DNA of 64,000 nucleotides from Gemmatimonadaceae bacterium. Its GTDB lineage: Bacteria > Gemmatimonadota > Gemmatimonadetes > Gemmatimonadales > Gemmatimonadaceae. The position numbers were made by a program, and so were the translations under genes. How positions within the stretch are numbered: the stretch's first letter is position 1; each line of letters begins with the position of its first letter. The stretch lies in NCBI GenBank assembly GCA_035606695.1, contig DATNEW010000041.1, positions 1 through 64,000 on the forward strand, in the 5' to 3' direction. The notes below the pieces were generated by a model. That model searched no databases and had not been told where the DNA came from. It was given only the letters and a program-made list of their open reading frames with translations. Shown one piece after another: positions 53,118-61,571 of the stretch.

Positions 53118-53135
53118 AGGCAGGCCCCATGCCGA
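53118..53135 (-). promoter_or_regulatory. Sigma-54-like promoter of the flp gene
   Basis: On the minus strand GGCATGGGGCCTGC has GG and GC ten bases apart (53120-53133) and the flanking CA, G and T of the -24/-12 consensus; eight of ten conserved bases match. A start about 12 bases further on leaves a leader of about 35 nt before the flp ATG at 53073. Pilin genes are often sigma-54 dependent. No activator binding site was identified. Confidence 0.45.
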
Positions 53136-53176
53136 CGTGTTTAGCGAATCCGGGATGCAGGGACATCCTGCACGGA

Positions 53177-53689
53177 TCACTGGCCGGTACTGCCGAACCC
53201 ACCCACCCGGCTCGTTGAGACGGAAACGCTTCCCTGCGCAATGCCGAGCACCTCGTAGCGCGACAGCACCATCTGCGCGATGCGCTCACCGTGCTCGATC
53301 CGGATATCATGCGCCGCCGTCGGATTGCGAACGATGACCATCCATTCGTCGGGATAGTCCGAGTCGATCGTACCGGGCGCGTTGGGAATCTGGAGCGCCT
53401 TCTTGAAACTCGTTCCGCTACGCGGGCGAATCTGCGCCTCGACACCCATTGGCAGGCGTGCCTTGAAGCCGAGCGGAATGAGTGCCGCAACACCGGGCGC
53501 GAGCGTAAAGATGCCGTCTGACGGATCAGTATCCCAGACGCGCCCTCCCTCGGAGCACTTCACTTGCCGGCCAGTCAGGTACGCGCACAAGTCATAACCG
53601 GCCGAGCCTTCGGTCGCGCGGCGCGGCGGTTGGGCGTCGTCGTGCAGCAGCTCCACGACGACGGTGTCGCTCGAGTTTGTGTCGTTCAT
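53177..53689 (-). CDS. dut: Deoxyuridine triphosphatase
   Basis: 170 residues. dUTPase motifs in order: GSAGYDLCA (1), IRPRSGTSFKK (2), NAPGTIDSDYPDEWMVI (3), RIAQMVL (4) and VGGFGSTG (5). It hydrolyses dUTP to dUMP to keep uracil out of DNA. Compared with typical 145-residue forms it has a 20-residue insert between motifs 1 and 2 (about 40-60). It is divergent from the aminopeptidase gene. Confidence 0.95.
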   Translation of the reverse strand: MNDTNSSDTVVVELLHDDAQPPRRATEGSAGYDLCAYLTGRQVKCSEGGRVWDTDPSDGIFTLAPGVAALIPLGFKARLPMGVEAQIRPRSGTSFKKALQIPNAPGTIDSDYPDEWMVIVRNPTAAHDIRIEHGERIAQMVLSRYEVLGIAQGSVSVSTSRVGGFGSTGQ

Positions 53690-53752
53690 GCGCGGAATCT
53701 AGCGAACCGCTCACCCTTGCTCAGCCGGGCAACTCCGCGGTACCCTCACGAC

Positions 53753-56431
53753 ATGAACCTTATGAGCCATATGAACCTTATGCACCGCTTCGTCCGCGTG
53801 ATGCCGGCCGGCGCTCTCGCCCTGACGGCGTCCGTCACCACCGACCCGTACATGGGGTCCGGCATTTCGCGCGAGCTCGCGACGCGACGCGCGCACGAGC
53901 TGAGCGACGTTCGCTACGCGATGAATCTGTCGCTCGTCGGCCGCGACACCGCGTCCGGCATTATCGCCATCCGCTTCGACGCCCGGACGGCATCGGACGT
54001 CATTCTCGACTTCCGGGGCCCGAGCCTGAGCAACGTTCAGGTGAACGGCGCCACGGCCGCGACGACGTTCAATGGCGCGCATCTGCGAATTCCGGCCGCG
54101 GCCATCCATGCCGGCATGAACGTCGTGACGGCCAACTTCAAGTCGATGATTGCGCCGGCCGGTGCGAGCATCATTCGCTTTCACGACGACAAGGACGGCA
54201 ACGACTACCTCTACACGCTGCTGGTGCCGTCGGATGCGAACGCGCTGTTCCCGTGCTTCGACCAGCCGGATCTCAAGGCGAGACTCACACTCTCTCTGGT
54301 GATTCCGAAGAAGTGGAACGCGCTCGCGAATGGGATCACCAAGGCACCGGGCGACACGCTGTTCGTTTCGGACGGTGGGCAAGCTGTCGACGTCCGGGAC
54401 TGGAAGGTCATGCGCTTCCGCGAGACCGATCCGCTGCCGACGTACCTGTTCGCGTTTGCCGCCGGCCCGTGGCACGAGTTCAAGGGCGGCCCGCGCAACA
54501 CCTCACTGTGGGTGCGCGAGTCGCGCGCCAGGGAAGTCGAGGTCGATTCCCTGCAGGATCAGGTCGGCTCGGCGCTCAATTCGCTCGAGAAATACTTCGG
54601 CGTGAAGTATCCCTTCCAGCAGTTTCAGTACCTGCTCGCGCCCGCGTTTCCGTTCGGCGGCATGGAGCACCCGGGCGTCACGATGTTTAATGAGGATTCT
54701 TTTATTTTCCGCGAACCGCCGACGCTCAATCAGCGGTTGGGACGCCGAGCGACGATCTATCACGAAGTGGCGCACCACTGGTTCGGCGACGACATGACCA
54801 TGCGATGGTTCGACGACCTTTGGCTCAAGGAAGGCTTCGCGACCTACATGGCGGCCAAGATGCAGGATATCGAGGGGCTGCCGAACCCGTGGATGTCGTT
54901 CTACCTCCGCAACAAGCCGGCGGCCTACGACGTCGACCAGACTGCCGGTACGACGCCGGTATGGCAGCAGCTCGCGAACCTCGACCAGGCCAAGAGCAAT
55001 TATGGCGCGATCGTCTACAACAAGGCGCCCGGCATCCTCAAGCAGCTCAACTACCTCGTCGGCGATTCGGCCTTCCGCGCGGGACTTCACAGTTTTCTCA
55101 TTGCCCACGCGTATGGCAACGCGACGTGGCGGGATCTCCTGGCGTCCATCGGGCAGGCGGCGCACCGCGATCTGACCGAATGGGGCCGCGACTACATCCT
55201 GAGGCCCGGAATGCCGGTGCTCGAGCAGAAGATCGACGTCGCCAATGGTCGCGTCACGCGACTGCTGCTGGTGCAGCATCCCGCCCAGGCATTGTCCGGT
55301 CGCGGCGCGTGGCCCATCCGCACGGAGGTCGAGCTGTGGACCGCGGGACAACAGCCGACCTTGATTCCCGTGGAAATTCGCGCCGAAACGACGGTGGTTG
55401 CCGCGGCGGCCGGTAAACCGGCGCCAAGTTTCGTGTTCGCGAACGCCAACGACAACGCGTACGGGCTCGTCATGCTCGACCGCGAAAGCACGGAGTGGCT
55501 GTCCGCGCACATCGGCGAGGTTCACGACACCTTCCTTCGCGCGATGCTGTGGGGCGCGCTGTGGGATCTCGTGCGTGATGCGCGGCTCGCGCCTGAGCAA
55601 TTCATCGAGACAGCCATTCGCGAATTGCCTACGGAGCCAGACGAGCAAGTATCCGCCGGTATCGTCGGCCGCCTCACGCGCGCGACGTCGACCTATCTCT
55701 CTGCCGCGCAACTCCAATCCGTGGCGCCTCGCGTCGAGCAGTTGTTGCTCGCCGGCGCATCGGACGCACGCAAATCGTACGGCGTTCGGAAGAGCCAGCT
55801 CGACGCGTACATCTCGATCGCCCGTACACCTCAGGCGATCGCGCGCCTGAACGCGTGGCTCGACAGCGCATCCACCGCGGGGCTTCCGCTCCGCCAGCCG
55901 ACGCGTTGGTCGATCGTCACGCATCTCGTCGAGCGCGGCGCGCCGAATACCGATGCGCTGCTCGCCAACGAGGCGCGGCACGACACCACCACGGGCCGCC
56001 TGCGCAGTGCGTTCGTTGCCGCCGCCGGACGGCCGACGTCCGCGACGAAAGCGGAATACTTCGACCGCTACTTCCGCGATACGACGCTGAACGAGGATTG
56101 GGCGACGGGGAGCCTTCGCGCGTTCAATGCGCCGGACCAGTCAGCGCTGAGTCTTCCCTATCTCGTCCCCGCGCTGGACAGCCTGCCCTGGATTCAGCGC
56201 AATCGCCGAATATTCTACCTCGGGTCGTGGCTCGGGGGATTCATCGGCGGCCAGCGCTCGCCCGAAGCATTGCGCGACATCGACACGTTTCTCACGTCGC
56301 ATAAATCGCTGCCGCTCGATTTGCGGCAGAAGATTCTTCAAACGCGCGACGATCTCGAGCGCACCGTCCGCATTCGCGCGAGGTTCGCTTCGTCGGCCGG
56401 CGAAGCATCACGCGCCGTGAAGCGCGAGTAG
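53753..56431 (+). CDS. Secreted M1 family aminopeptidase
   Basis: 892 residues from the first of several ATGs (53753; others at 53762, 53771 and 53780). Signal-like N-terminus (FVRVMPAGALALTASV). The GAMEN-type exopeptidase motif reads FGGMEHPG near residue 305, and the zinc motif HEVAHHW with the downstream Glu in LWLKEGFATYM gives HExxH-x18-E. The C-terminal 300 residues form the ERAP-like helical domain. The first coding bases contain ATGAACCTTATG twice. The last 94 bp overlap the end of egtA on the opposite strand. Confidence 0.9.
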   Translation: MNLMSHMNLMHRFVRVMPAGALALTASVTTDPYMGSGISRELATRRAHELSDVRYAMNLSLVGRDTASGIIAIRFDARTASDVILDFRGPSLSNVQVNGATAATTFNGAHLRIPAAAIHAGMNVVTANFKSMIAPAGASIIRFHDDKDGNDYLYTLLVPSDANALFPCFDQPDLKARLTLSLVIPKKWNALANGITKAPGDTLFVSDGGQAVDVRDWKVMRFRETDPLPTYLFAFAAGPWHEFKGGPRNTSLWVRESRAREVEVDSLQDQVGSALNSLEKYFGVKYPFQQFQYLLAPAFPFGGMEHPGVTMFNEDSFIFREPPTLNQRLGRRATIYHEVAHHWFGDDMTMRWFDDLWLKEGFATYMAAKMQDIEGLPNPWMSFYLRNKPAAYDVDQTAGTTPVWQQLANLDQAKSNYGAIVYNKAPGILKQLNYLVGDSAFRAGLHSFLIAHAYGNATWRDLLASIGQAAHRDLTEWGRDYILRPGMPVLEQKIDVANGRVTRLLLVQHPAQALSGRGAWPIRTEVELWTAGQQPTLIPVEIRAETTVVAAAAGKPAPSFVFANANDNAYGLVMLDRESTEWLSAHIGEVHDTFLRAMLWGALWDLVRDARLAPEQFIETAIRELPTEPDEQVSAGIVGRLTRATSTYLSAAQLQSVAPRVEQLLLAGASDARKSYGVRKSQLDAYISIARTPQAIARLNAWLDSASTAGLPLRQPTRWSIVTHLVERGAPNTDALLANEARHDTTTGRLRSAFVAAAGRPTSATKAEYFDRYFRDTTLNEDWATGSLRAFNAPDQSALSLPYLVPALDSLPWIQRNRRIFYLGSWLGGFIGGQRSPEALRDIDTFLTSHKSLPLDLRQKILQTRDDLERTVRIRARFASSAGEASRAVKRE

Positions 56432-57606
56432 TAATCGTCGCACGTGTCGAGCAGGTCCCCCGACACGTATCGCGATCCAAGGCGGCGCGCGCCCTGCAAC
56501 CCAAGCTGGAACAGGTCGCGCGCCGTGCGAGCGAGCGAGGCATCCGCGAGACCAACCTGGCCCGCGGCGCGCAGCAGCACGCGACTTTCCGCGGCTAGCA
56601 CCGCCGCTTCGCGCGAGGCACGGTCGTCGTATGCGATGCCCGACAGCAGCACGAGCGGCACCGCATACCACTCGACCGGTACGGCGTCGCACGAGCGCAC
56701 TTCGAAGTGACCGCGCGGCCGGACTTCGGGGAACAACGTCGTGAGGTGCGTGTCCCAGCCAGACAGGTCGTTCGAGTGCTGCATCCACCACTCGAACGAA
56801 CGCGACTCGCCGTGAATCGTCGTTCGCATCATGTCGTTGGCCGCGAGCGCAAACGCCGCGTATTCGTCGGCTGCGTCGCCACCGGCGCCGACCACACCGG
56901 TGCGCGTCGGATCCAACTGTCGCCAGCAGTGCGCGCGATAACTGCGATGCCCCGCTTCCTCGCCGAGATAATGCGACGAGTTGGCGAAGATCGCGATGAG
57001 GTACGGTGCCAGGTCGTTGAGCAGCCGCCATCGCGCCGAGGGAGTTGCTCCGCGGTCGAGCGACACCTGCATCGCCGCGGTTTGCCGCATCATGCGAATG
57101 CCGAACGGTCCAATGCGCTCGAAGTACGCCGTCATGCGCTCGTAGCGCGGCGCGTGCAACTGAAGCGGAATGTCGCGCGCGTCGTTGAACGGGTCGATAC
57201 CGATCGACGTCAGTGTGATGCCACGCTCGAGCAAGTCCGCGCGCAGTGGACGCACGATGTCGTGCAACAATGCCACGAGCGCATTCACGGAGTCGCACGG
57301 CACGCTGCTGATCTCGATCTGGCCACCAGGCTCGAAGCTGACGAGTGCGCGTCCCGGGACGTCGAATTTCGTCATTCCGCCGACGGCGGCAATCTCTCGC
57401 CAGCCGTGGCGCTCGCCGTAAGCGCGCAGCGTTTCGATCAATCCGCCGCGCTCGGCCTCGAGCGCCACCGGCCGATTCGACTCGCTCCCCAGCGCCAGCA
57501 GTTCCACTTCCGCGCCGATGGCGCGCGTCTGGTCGCTCGCCGGCGTGAAGCACTGTGCATGAATGGCGTCACGCAACCGTCGATGTTGCTCCGGTGAGAC
57601 GATCAT
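56338..57606 (-). CDS. egtA: Glutamate-cysteine ligase, EgtA type
   Basis: 422 residues of the GCS2 family. EVELLAL near residue 33, FEPGGQIEISS near 91 and RMMRQTAAMQVSLD near 172 are family motifs for glutamate, cysteine and ATP. It makes gamma-glutamylcysteine, the sulfur donor of the mycobacterial ergothioneine route. Location directly after egtD supports EgtA over a general glutathione-type GshA. The last ~30 residues overlap the M1 peptidase end on the other strand. egtC and egtE are not found in the window. Confidence 0.88.
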   Translation of the reverse strand: MIVSPEQHRRLRDAIHAQCFTPASDQTRAIGAEVELLALGSESNRPVALEAERGGLIETLRAYGERHGWREIAAVGGMTKFDVPGRALVSFEPGGQIEISSVPCDSVNALVALLHDIVRPLRADLLERGITLTSIGIDPFNDARDIPLQLHAPRYERMTAYFERIGPFGIRMMRQTAAMQVSLDRGATPSARWRLLNDLAPYLIAIFANSSHYLGEEAGHRSYRAHCWRQLDPTRTGVVGAGGDAADEYAAFALAANDMMRTTIHGESRSFEWWMQHSNDLSGWDTHLTTLFPEVRPRGHFEVRSCDAVPVEWYAVPLVLLSGIAYDDRASREAAVLAAESRVLLRAAGQVGLADASLARTARDLFQLGLQGARRLGSRYVSGDLLDTCDDYYSRFTARDASPADEANLARMRTVRSRSSRV

Positions 57607-58580
57607 CCCGCGGGCTCCAACAGCGACAACGCAAACCGATGTTGCGCATCGGTCAGCCAGGTCGCGATTCGCAGATCCGATGCCGCCGCGAGCGCCTCGA
57701 CCGCGGCGCGATCGTACTTGTGACTGAGCTCCGTGCGAATGAACTCCCCGTCGGCCAGCACGAGACGCGGCAGTCCCGGAATCGACACGACTTGCTGTCC
57801 GCGCGACACCAGTCGCATCTCGATGCGATGCTCGCGCTCATCATAGAGCGCACGATGCTCGAAGGCTTCCGGGTTGAAATCCGCCCCCAACTCCGCGTTC
57901 AACACGCGGAGCATGTTGCGATTGAATTCCGCGGTCACACCGGCGGCATCGTTATACGCGGCATGCAACACGTCCGAATCCTTTCGGAGATCGGTGCCGA
58001 GCAGAAGGCGATCGCGCAGGCCCATCTGTCCGCGCACCCGGCGCAAGAGCGCGATCGCGTCACGCCCGGCGAAATTGCCAATCGTGCTACCCAAGAACGC
58101 AAACAACAGTGGACGCCGGATATCGCGAGGCAGCGCGATCGTGCTGCCGATGTCGGCAACGATCGGCAGCACCTCGAGCCCGGCGTACTCGCGCTCGAGC
58201 GCCTCGCGTGTCGCGTCGAGGAACTCGGCGCTCACGTCGATGGGCACGTATGCCGGTGCGTCGATCTCGGCAAGCATGGCGTTCAAGAGCAGACGTGTCT
58301 TCTCCGCGCTGCCGGCGCCAAGCTCGACGAGCGTGCACGGTGCGACCGAGCGCACGAGACTCGCCGCGTTCGCCTCGAGAATCTCGCGTTCGGCGCGCGT
58401 GAGATAATACTCCGGAAGCCGCGTGATCTCCTCGAACAACCGAGATCCGCGCTCGTCATAGAAATACTGCGGCGACAATTCCCGTGGAGTTCTCCACAGC
58501 GTCTCTCGCACGTCGTCGAGAATGGCCCGTCGCCGAATGGCCGCGCCGTCCTCGCATCGCGGAATCGTCGAACTAGTCAT
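57603..58580 (-). CDS. egtD: Histidine N-alpha-trimethylase EgtD
   Basis: 325 residues. SAM-dependent methyltransferase with SPQYFYDERGSRLFEEITRLPEYYLTRAE-type start, LVELGAGSAEKTRLLL as SAM loop, AFLGSTIGNF, NRNMLRVLNAELGADFNPEAF and the substrate-end motif (GEFIRTELSHKY). It trimethylates histidine to hercynine, the first step to ergothioneine. Overlaps egtA by an ATGA junction and egtB by 8 bp. Confidence 0.95.
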   Translation of the reverse strand: MTSSTIPRCEDGAAIRRRAILDDVRETLWRTPRELSPQYFYDERGSRLFEEITRLPEYYLTRAEREILEANAASLVRSVAPCTLVELGAGSAEKTRLLLNAMLAEIDAPAYVPIDVSAEFLDATREALEREYAGLEVLPIVADIGSTIALPRDIRRPLLFAFLGSTIGNFAGRDAIALLRRVRGQMGLRDRLLLGTDLRKDSDVLHAAYNDAAGVTAEFNRNMLRVLNAELGADFNPEAFEHRALYDEREHRIEMRLVSRGQQVVSIPGLPRLVLADGEFIRTELSHKYDRAAVEALAAASDLRIATWLTDAQHRFALSLLEPAG

Positions 58581-60036
58581 CGCGCGCGCACCGGAAGCCG
58601 CTGAAGATCTGCCGGCGAATGGGATAATCCCAATTGCGGAAGGTCGCGCGCGCGACAGCGGGACGCGTCGCCCACGATCCGCCGCGCAACACCTTGTACT
58701 CGCTGCCGAAGAACACTTCAGAGTATTCGGGATAGGGAAACGTGCGATATCCCGGATACGGCAGGAAATCGCTCGAGGTCCATTCCCACACGTCGCCGAT
58801 CATTCCATAGCAGCCGAGCGGGGACCAGTTTTGACCGTAGCTCGCGATGGGCATGGTGCCGAACGACAGTTGATCGACGTTGGCGTGCGACGCCGTGACG
58901 GCTTTGGGCTCGTACACGCTGTTCGCGCGTGGGCTCCAGCGCGCCGCAACCTCCCACTCGAATTCCGTCGGCAACCGCTTGCCCGCGAAGCGGGCGAATG
59001 CCTCCGCCTCGTAGTACGAGACGTGACACACCGGCAGCTCGGGCCGCAGCGGCTCGACGCGATCCATCACGCGCACGCACCAATCAATGTGGCTCGTCGC
59101 TGCGGCGCTACGCACCTTCGCTCCGAGTTCCGCCGAGGCGGCCGCGGCGTGGCTCGTCGCTGCGGCGTTACGCACCTTCGCTCCGAGTTCCCCCGAGCCG
59201 GCCGGCGCGTGGCTCGTCGCTGCGGCGCTACGCCCCTGCGCTCCGAGTTCCCCCGAGCCGGCGTCTCCATCACGGATCCAGTACTTCGGCGCCTCGACAC
59301 GCGCTTCCTGAAGCCACGCCCAGCCCGCATCTGACCAGAACTCTCGTGTCGTGTAGCCGCGCGCGCGGATGAATTCGCGATAGTCGTCGTTCGTCACCGG
59401 AAACACGTCGATCGAGAACGGCGCAACGTCGCGTTCGTGCGCGGGGCGCTCGTTGTCGTACGCGATCGTTCGGTCGTCGGTGCCGATGATCACGCGTCCG
59501 CCGCCGAAGCGCACACTGTCGCGTACGGGCCGCGACGACGGACGTCGCGGTTCGGTATAGCGTCGCGACGCAGCATAGGGCGCACCCTGCTTGAGCTGCA
59601 GCGTCTGCAAGATGGTCTCATTGTGCTGATACTCGTGCTGCAAGACCATGTTGTACACGTATCCATTCCGTAACAGCTCGTCGCCGTTCGCGAAGTCAGC
59701 CGATTCGAGGCGGCGCAGCACGCGTGCGCGAACGTCGTTGAGAAGCGTGCGGCATTCGTCGAGCGACGGAAGCTGCAACTCGCCCCGCACCTTTCGCGGA
59801 TGCTCGAACGGGTTGTAGATGCCGGGCATCTCTCCGAACTCCACGGGCCCCTCGAGATTCCGCACCAGCCACAGCTCCTCGAAATGCGCGATGTGGCCCA
59901 AGTCCCAGATGATGGGACTCATCAAGGGATCGTGCTGGCGGTGCAGGTCCTCGTCGGTCAGCGGCTCGATCAGCTCGAAGGTTCGCGCGCGTGCCTCGTC
60001 GAGCCGCGCCGCGATGTCGTCGTGCGTCGCGATCAT
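58573..60036 (-). CDS. egtB: Iron-dependent sulfoxide synthase EgtB with repeat insert
   Basis: 487 residues from an ATG at 60036 that shares one base with the permease stop. N-terminal DinB_2 domain with iron ligands expected in LGHIAHFEEL (about residue 52) and HEYQH (about 134-138), and a C-terminal FGE-sulfatase domain ending RGGSWATRPAVARATFRNW and FSGFRC. It joins hercynine and gamma-glutamylcysteine with oxygen. Residues about 258-317 are three tandem 20-residue repeats (SGELGAKVRNAAATSHA-type) inserted between APKYWIRDGD and WCVRVMDRVEPL, a surface loop in the family. The remaining catalytic residues look intact, so activity is probably kept. Confidence 0.93.
   Translation of the reverse strand: MIATHDDIAARLDEARARTFELIEPLTDEDLHRQHDPLMSPIIWDLGHIAHFEELWLVRNLEGPVEFGEMPGIYNPFEHPRKVRGELQLPSLDECRTLLNDVRARVLRRLESADFANGDELLRNGYVYNMVLQHEYQHNETILQTLQLKQGAPYAASRRYTEPRRPSSRPVRDSVRFGGGRVIIGTDDRTIAYDNERPAHERDVAPFSIDVFPVTNDDYREFIRARGYTTREFWSDAGWAWLQEARVEAPKYWIRDGDAGSGELGAQGRSAAATSHAPAGSGELGAKVRNAAATSHAAAASAELGAKVRSAAATSHIDWCVRVMDRVEPLRPELPVCHVSYYEAEAFARFAGKRLPTEFEWEVAARWSPRANSVYEPKAVTASHANVDQLSFGTMPIASYGQNWSPLGCYGMIGDVWEWTSSDFLPYPGYRTFPYPEYSEVFFGSEYKVLRGGSWATRPAVARATFRNWDYPIRRQIFSGFRCARDD
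59089..59262. repeat. Three tandem 60-bp repeats inside egtB
   Basis: Units at 59090-59149, 59150-59209 and 59210-59262 share GTGGCTCGTCGCTGCGGCG, a CTACGC core and CTCCGAGTTC, with about 90 percent identity by eye and exact 60-bp period. The period keeps the reading frame. The core (GGAGCGAAGG..GCGTAGCG on the minus strand) resembles the dispersed CCTGAGCG..GAAGGA elements. Confidence 0.9.
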
Positions 60037-61571
60037 CAAGTTTCCGGTTGTGTCCAGCGTTCCACGATCGCGAGCCCGCCATCGACGGCGAGCGCCAGCA
60101 GCGCCGCGGGAATTGCTCCCGACAGGATCATGCGCGTGTCGGCCAGCGCGAGTCCAGCCACGATCGGTTCTCCCAGCCCGCCCGCACCGATGAAGGCTGC
60201 CAGCGTGGCGGTTCCGACGTCGATCACCGCCGCCGTACGAATACCGGCCATGATCACCGGCATCGCCAACGGAAACCGAACGTGGCGCAAGATCTGTGCG
60301 TCCGTCATTCCGAGCGCGCGCGCCGCGGCGACCGCGGCCGGATCCGCGTCCCGAACTCCCGTGAACGTATTCCTGACGATGGGATACAGCGAATAGAGAA
60401 CCAACGCAACCAACGCCGGTACCACGCCAATCCCGAGGAGAGGAATCATGAAGGCGAGCAACGCGATCCCGGGCAGCGTCTGAAGTACACCAACCGCGCG
60501 AATCACGGATTCCGCGCGACCCGACATGCGCTCCAATACCAATCCCAGCGGCAGCGCCACGGCGACCGCGCAGAGCAGCGAGACCGCCACCAACACGATG
60601 TGTCGCGCGAGCAAGTGTCCGATCTCGCGCCAGTGCGCTCGCATGTACGCGCTCATACCATCGCGACCCGTCGACGCCGCAACGTCCGTCGCGCGCGTCG
60701 CGCCATCGAGTGAAAGCGACGCGAGCGCATCGCGCGCCACCGTCGCGACGGACGTACCATCGACTTCGACGCGCTTGTTGAGCGCGCGCATTTGCTCGTC
60801 ATCCAAACGCCCGCTGAGCTCCGCGAGCGCGGCAATCGCGGCCGGATTGTCCTTCGCCAATCGAGGGCTCACCACGGCGGCAGCCTGGTACGGCGGAAAA
60901 AAATGTCGATCGTCCGCGAGCACGACGAGATCGTACCGCGCGATCAACCCATCGGTCGAATATCCGTCGATCACATCGACCTCGCCCGCGGCCAACGCTT
61001 GATACTTCACCGCCGGCAGCAACGCCCGCACATCACGGAAATGCAATGCGTACGCGCGCTGAAGTCCCGGCAGCCCGTCGGCGCGTCCTATGAAGTCCGG
61101 CGTCAGGCCCGCGCGCAAACGCGCCGACGCCGCGCCCAAATCGCTCAACGTGCGCAGATGCAGCGAATCCGCGGTGCGCCGCCTCACGGCGATCGCGTAG
61201 CTGTTCTCGAACCCCAGCGGCGGAAGCCACCGCACGTCGTACTTCACGCGAAACTCACGCGACACCCGCGCATATACGGCCTCGGCATCTCCCATCGGTT
61301 GTTCGCCGAGTATCGCAAGCAGGCCCGTACCCGTGTACTCGGGGTAGACGTCGATCGCGTTCGCGCGCAGCGCGCCGAACGCGATTTCCGTGGCGCCCAA
61401 CCCGGGTCGCCGCACGACGCGCAGACCACGCGCCTCGAGAAGCTGAGCAAACATTTCCGCCAGGAGATACGACTCGCCGAACGGTTTGGATGCCACGACG
61501 ACCGGCGGCGTCGCCCGACCTCCCTGGGTCGCCAGCTGAATGAATAGCGCCGCAATCGCGACGACGTTCAC
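60036..61571 (-). CDS. ABC importer: betaine-type binding domain fused to permease (EgtU-like)
   Basis: 511 residues, GTG start. Residues about 1-290: an OpuAC/OpuC-type binding domain after a short signal (VVVASKPFGESYLLAEMFAQLL, VYPEYTGTGLLAILGE, VIDGYSTDGLIARYDLVVLADD). Residues about 310-510: a BPD-type permease with five helices and the coupling motif (AAARALGMTDAQILRHVRFPLAMPVIMAG). Known EgtU ergothioneine importers are such fusions with the permease first; here the binding domain comes first. Its place between the ATPase and egtB in one overlapping operon suggests ergothioneine or a precursor as substrate. Choline or glycine betaine remain possible. Confidence 0.82.
   Translation of the reverse strand: MNVVAIAALFIQLATQGGRATPPVVVASKPFGESYLLAEMFAQLLEARGLRVVRRPGLGATEIAFGALRANAIDVYPEYTGTGLLAILGEQPMGDAEAVYARVSREFRVKYDVRWLPPLGFENSYAIAVRRRTADSLHLRTLSDLGAASARLRAGLTPDFIGRADGLPGLQRAYALHFRDVRALLPAVKYQALAAGEVDVIDGYSTDGLIARYDLVVLADDRHFFPPYQAAAVVSPRLAKDNPAAIAALAELSGRLDDEQMRALNKRVEVDGTSVATVARDALASLSLDGATRATDVAASTGRDGMSAYMRAHWREIGHLLARHIVLVAVSLLCAVAVALPLGLVLERMSGRAESVIRAVGVLQTLPGIALLAFMIPLLGIGVVPALVALVLYSLYPIVRNTFTGVRDADPAAVAAARALGMTDAQILRHVRFPLAMPVIMAGIRTAAVIDVGTATLAAFIGAGGLGEPIVAGLALADTRMILSGAIPAALLALAVDGGLAIVERWTQPET

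Noticed and set aside
53093-53207. A riboswitch-like fold upstream of flp, closed by GGTGGGTG pairing with CACCCACC
   Set aside because: The 5' arm encodes the conserved VGGFGSTG motif of dut, and the sigma-54-like start would exclude it from the flp mRNA. The c-di-GMP-I core sequences are absent.
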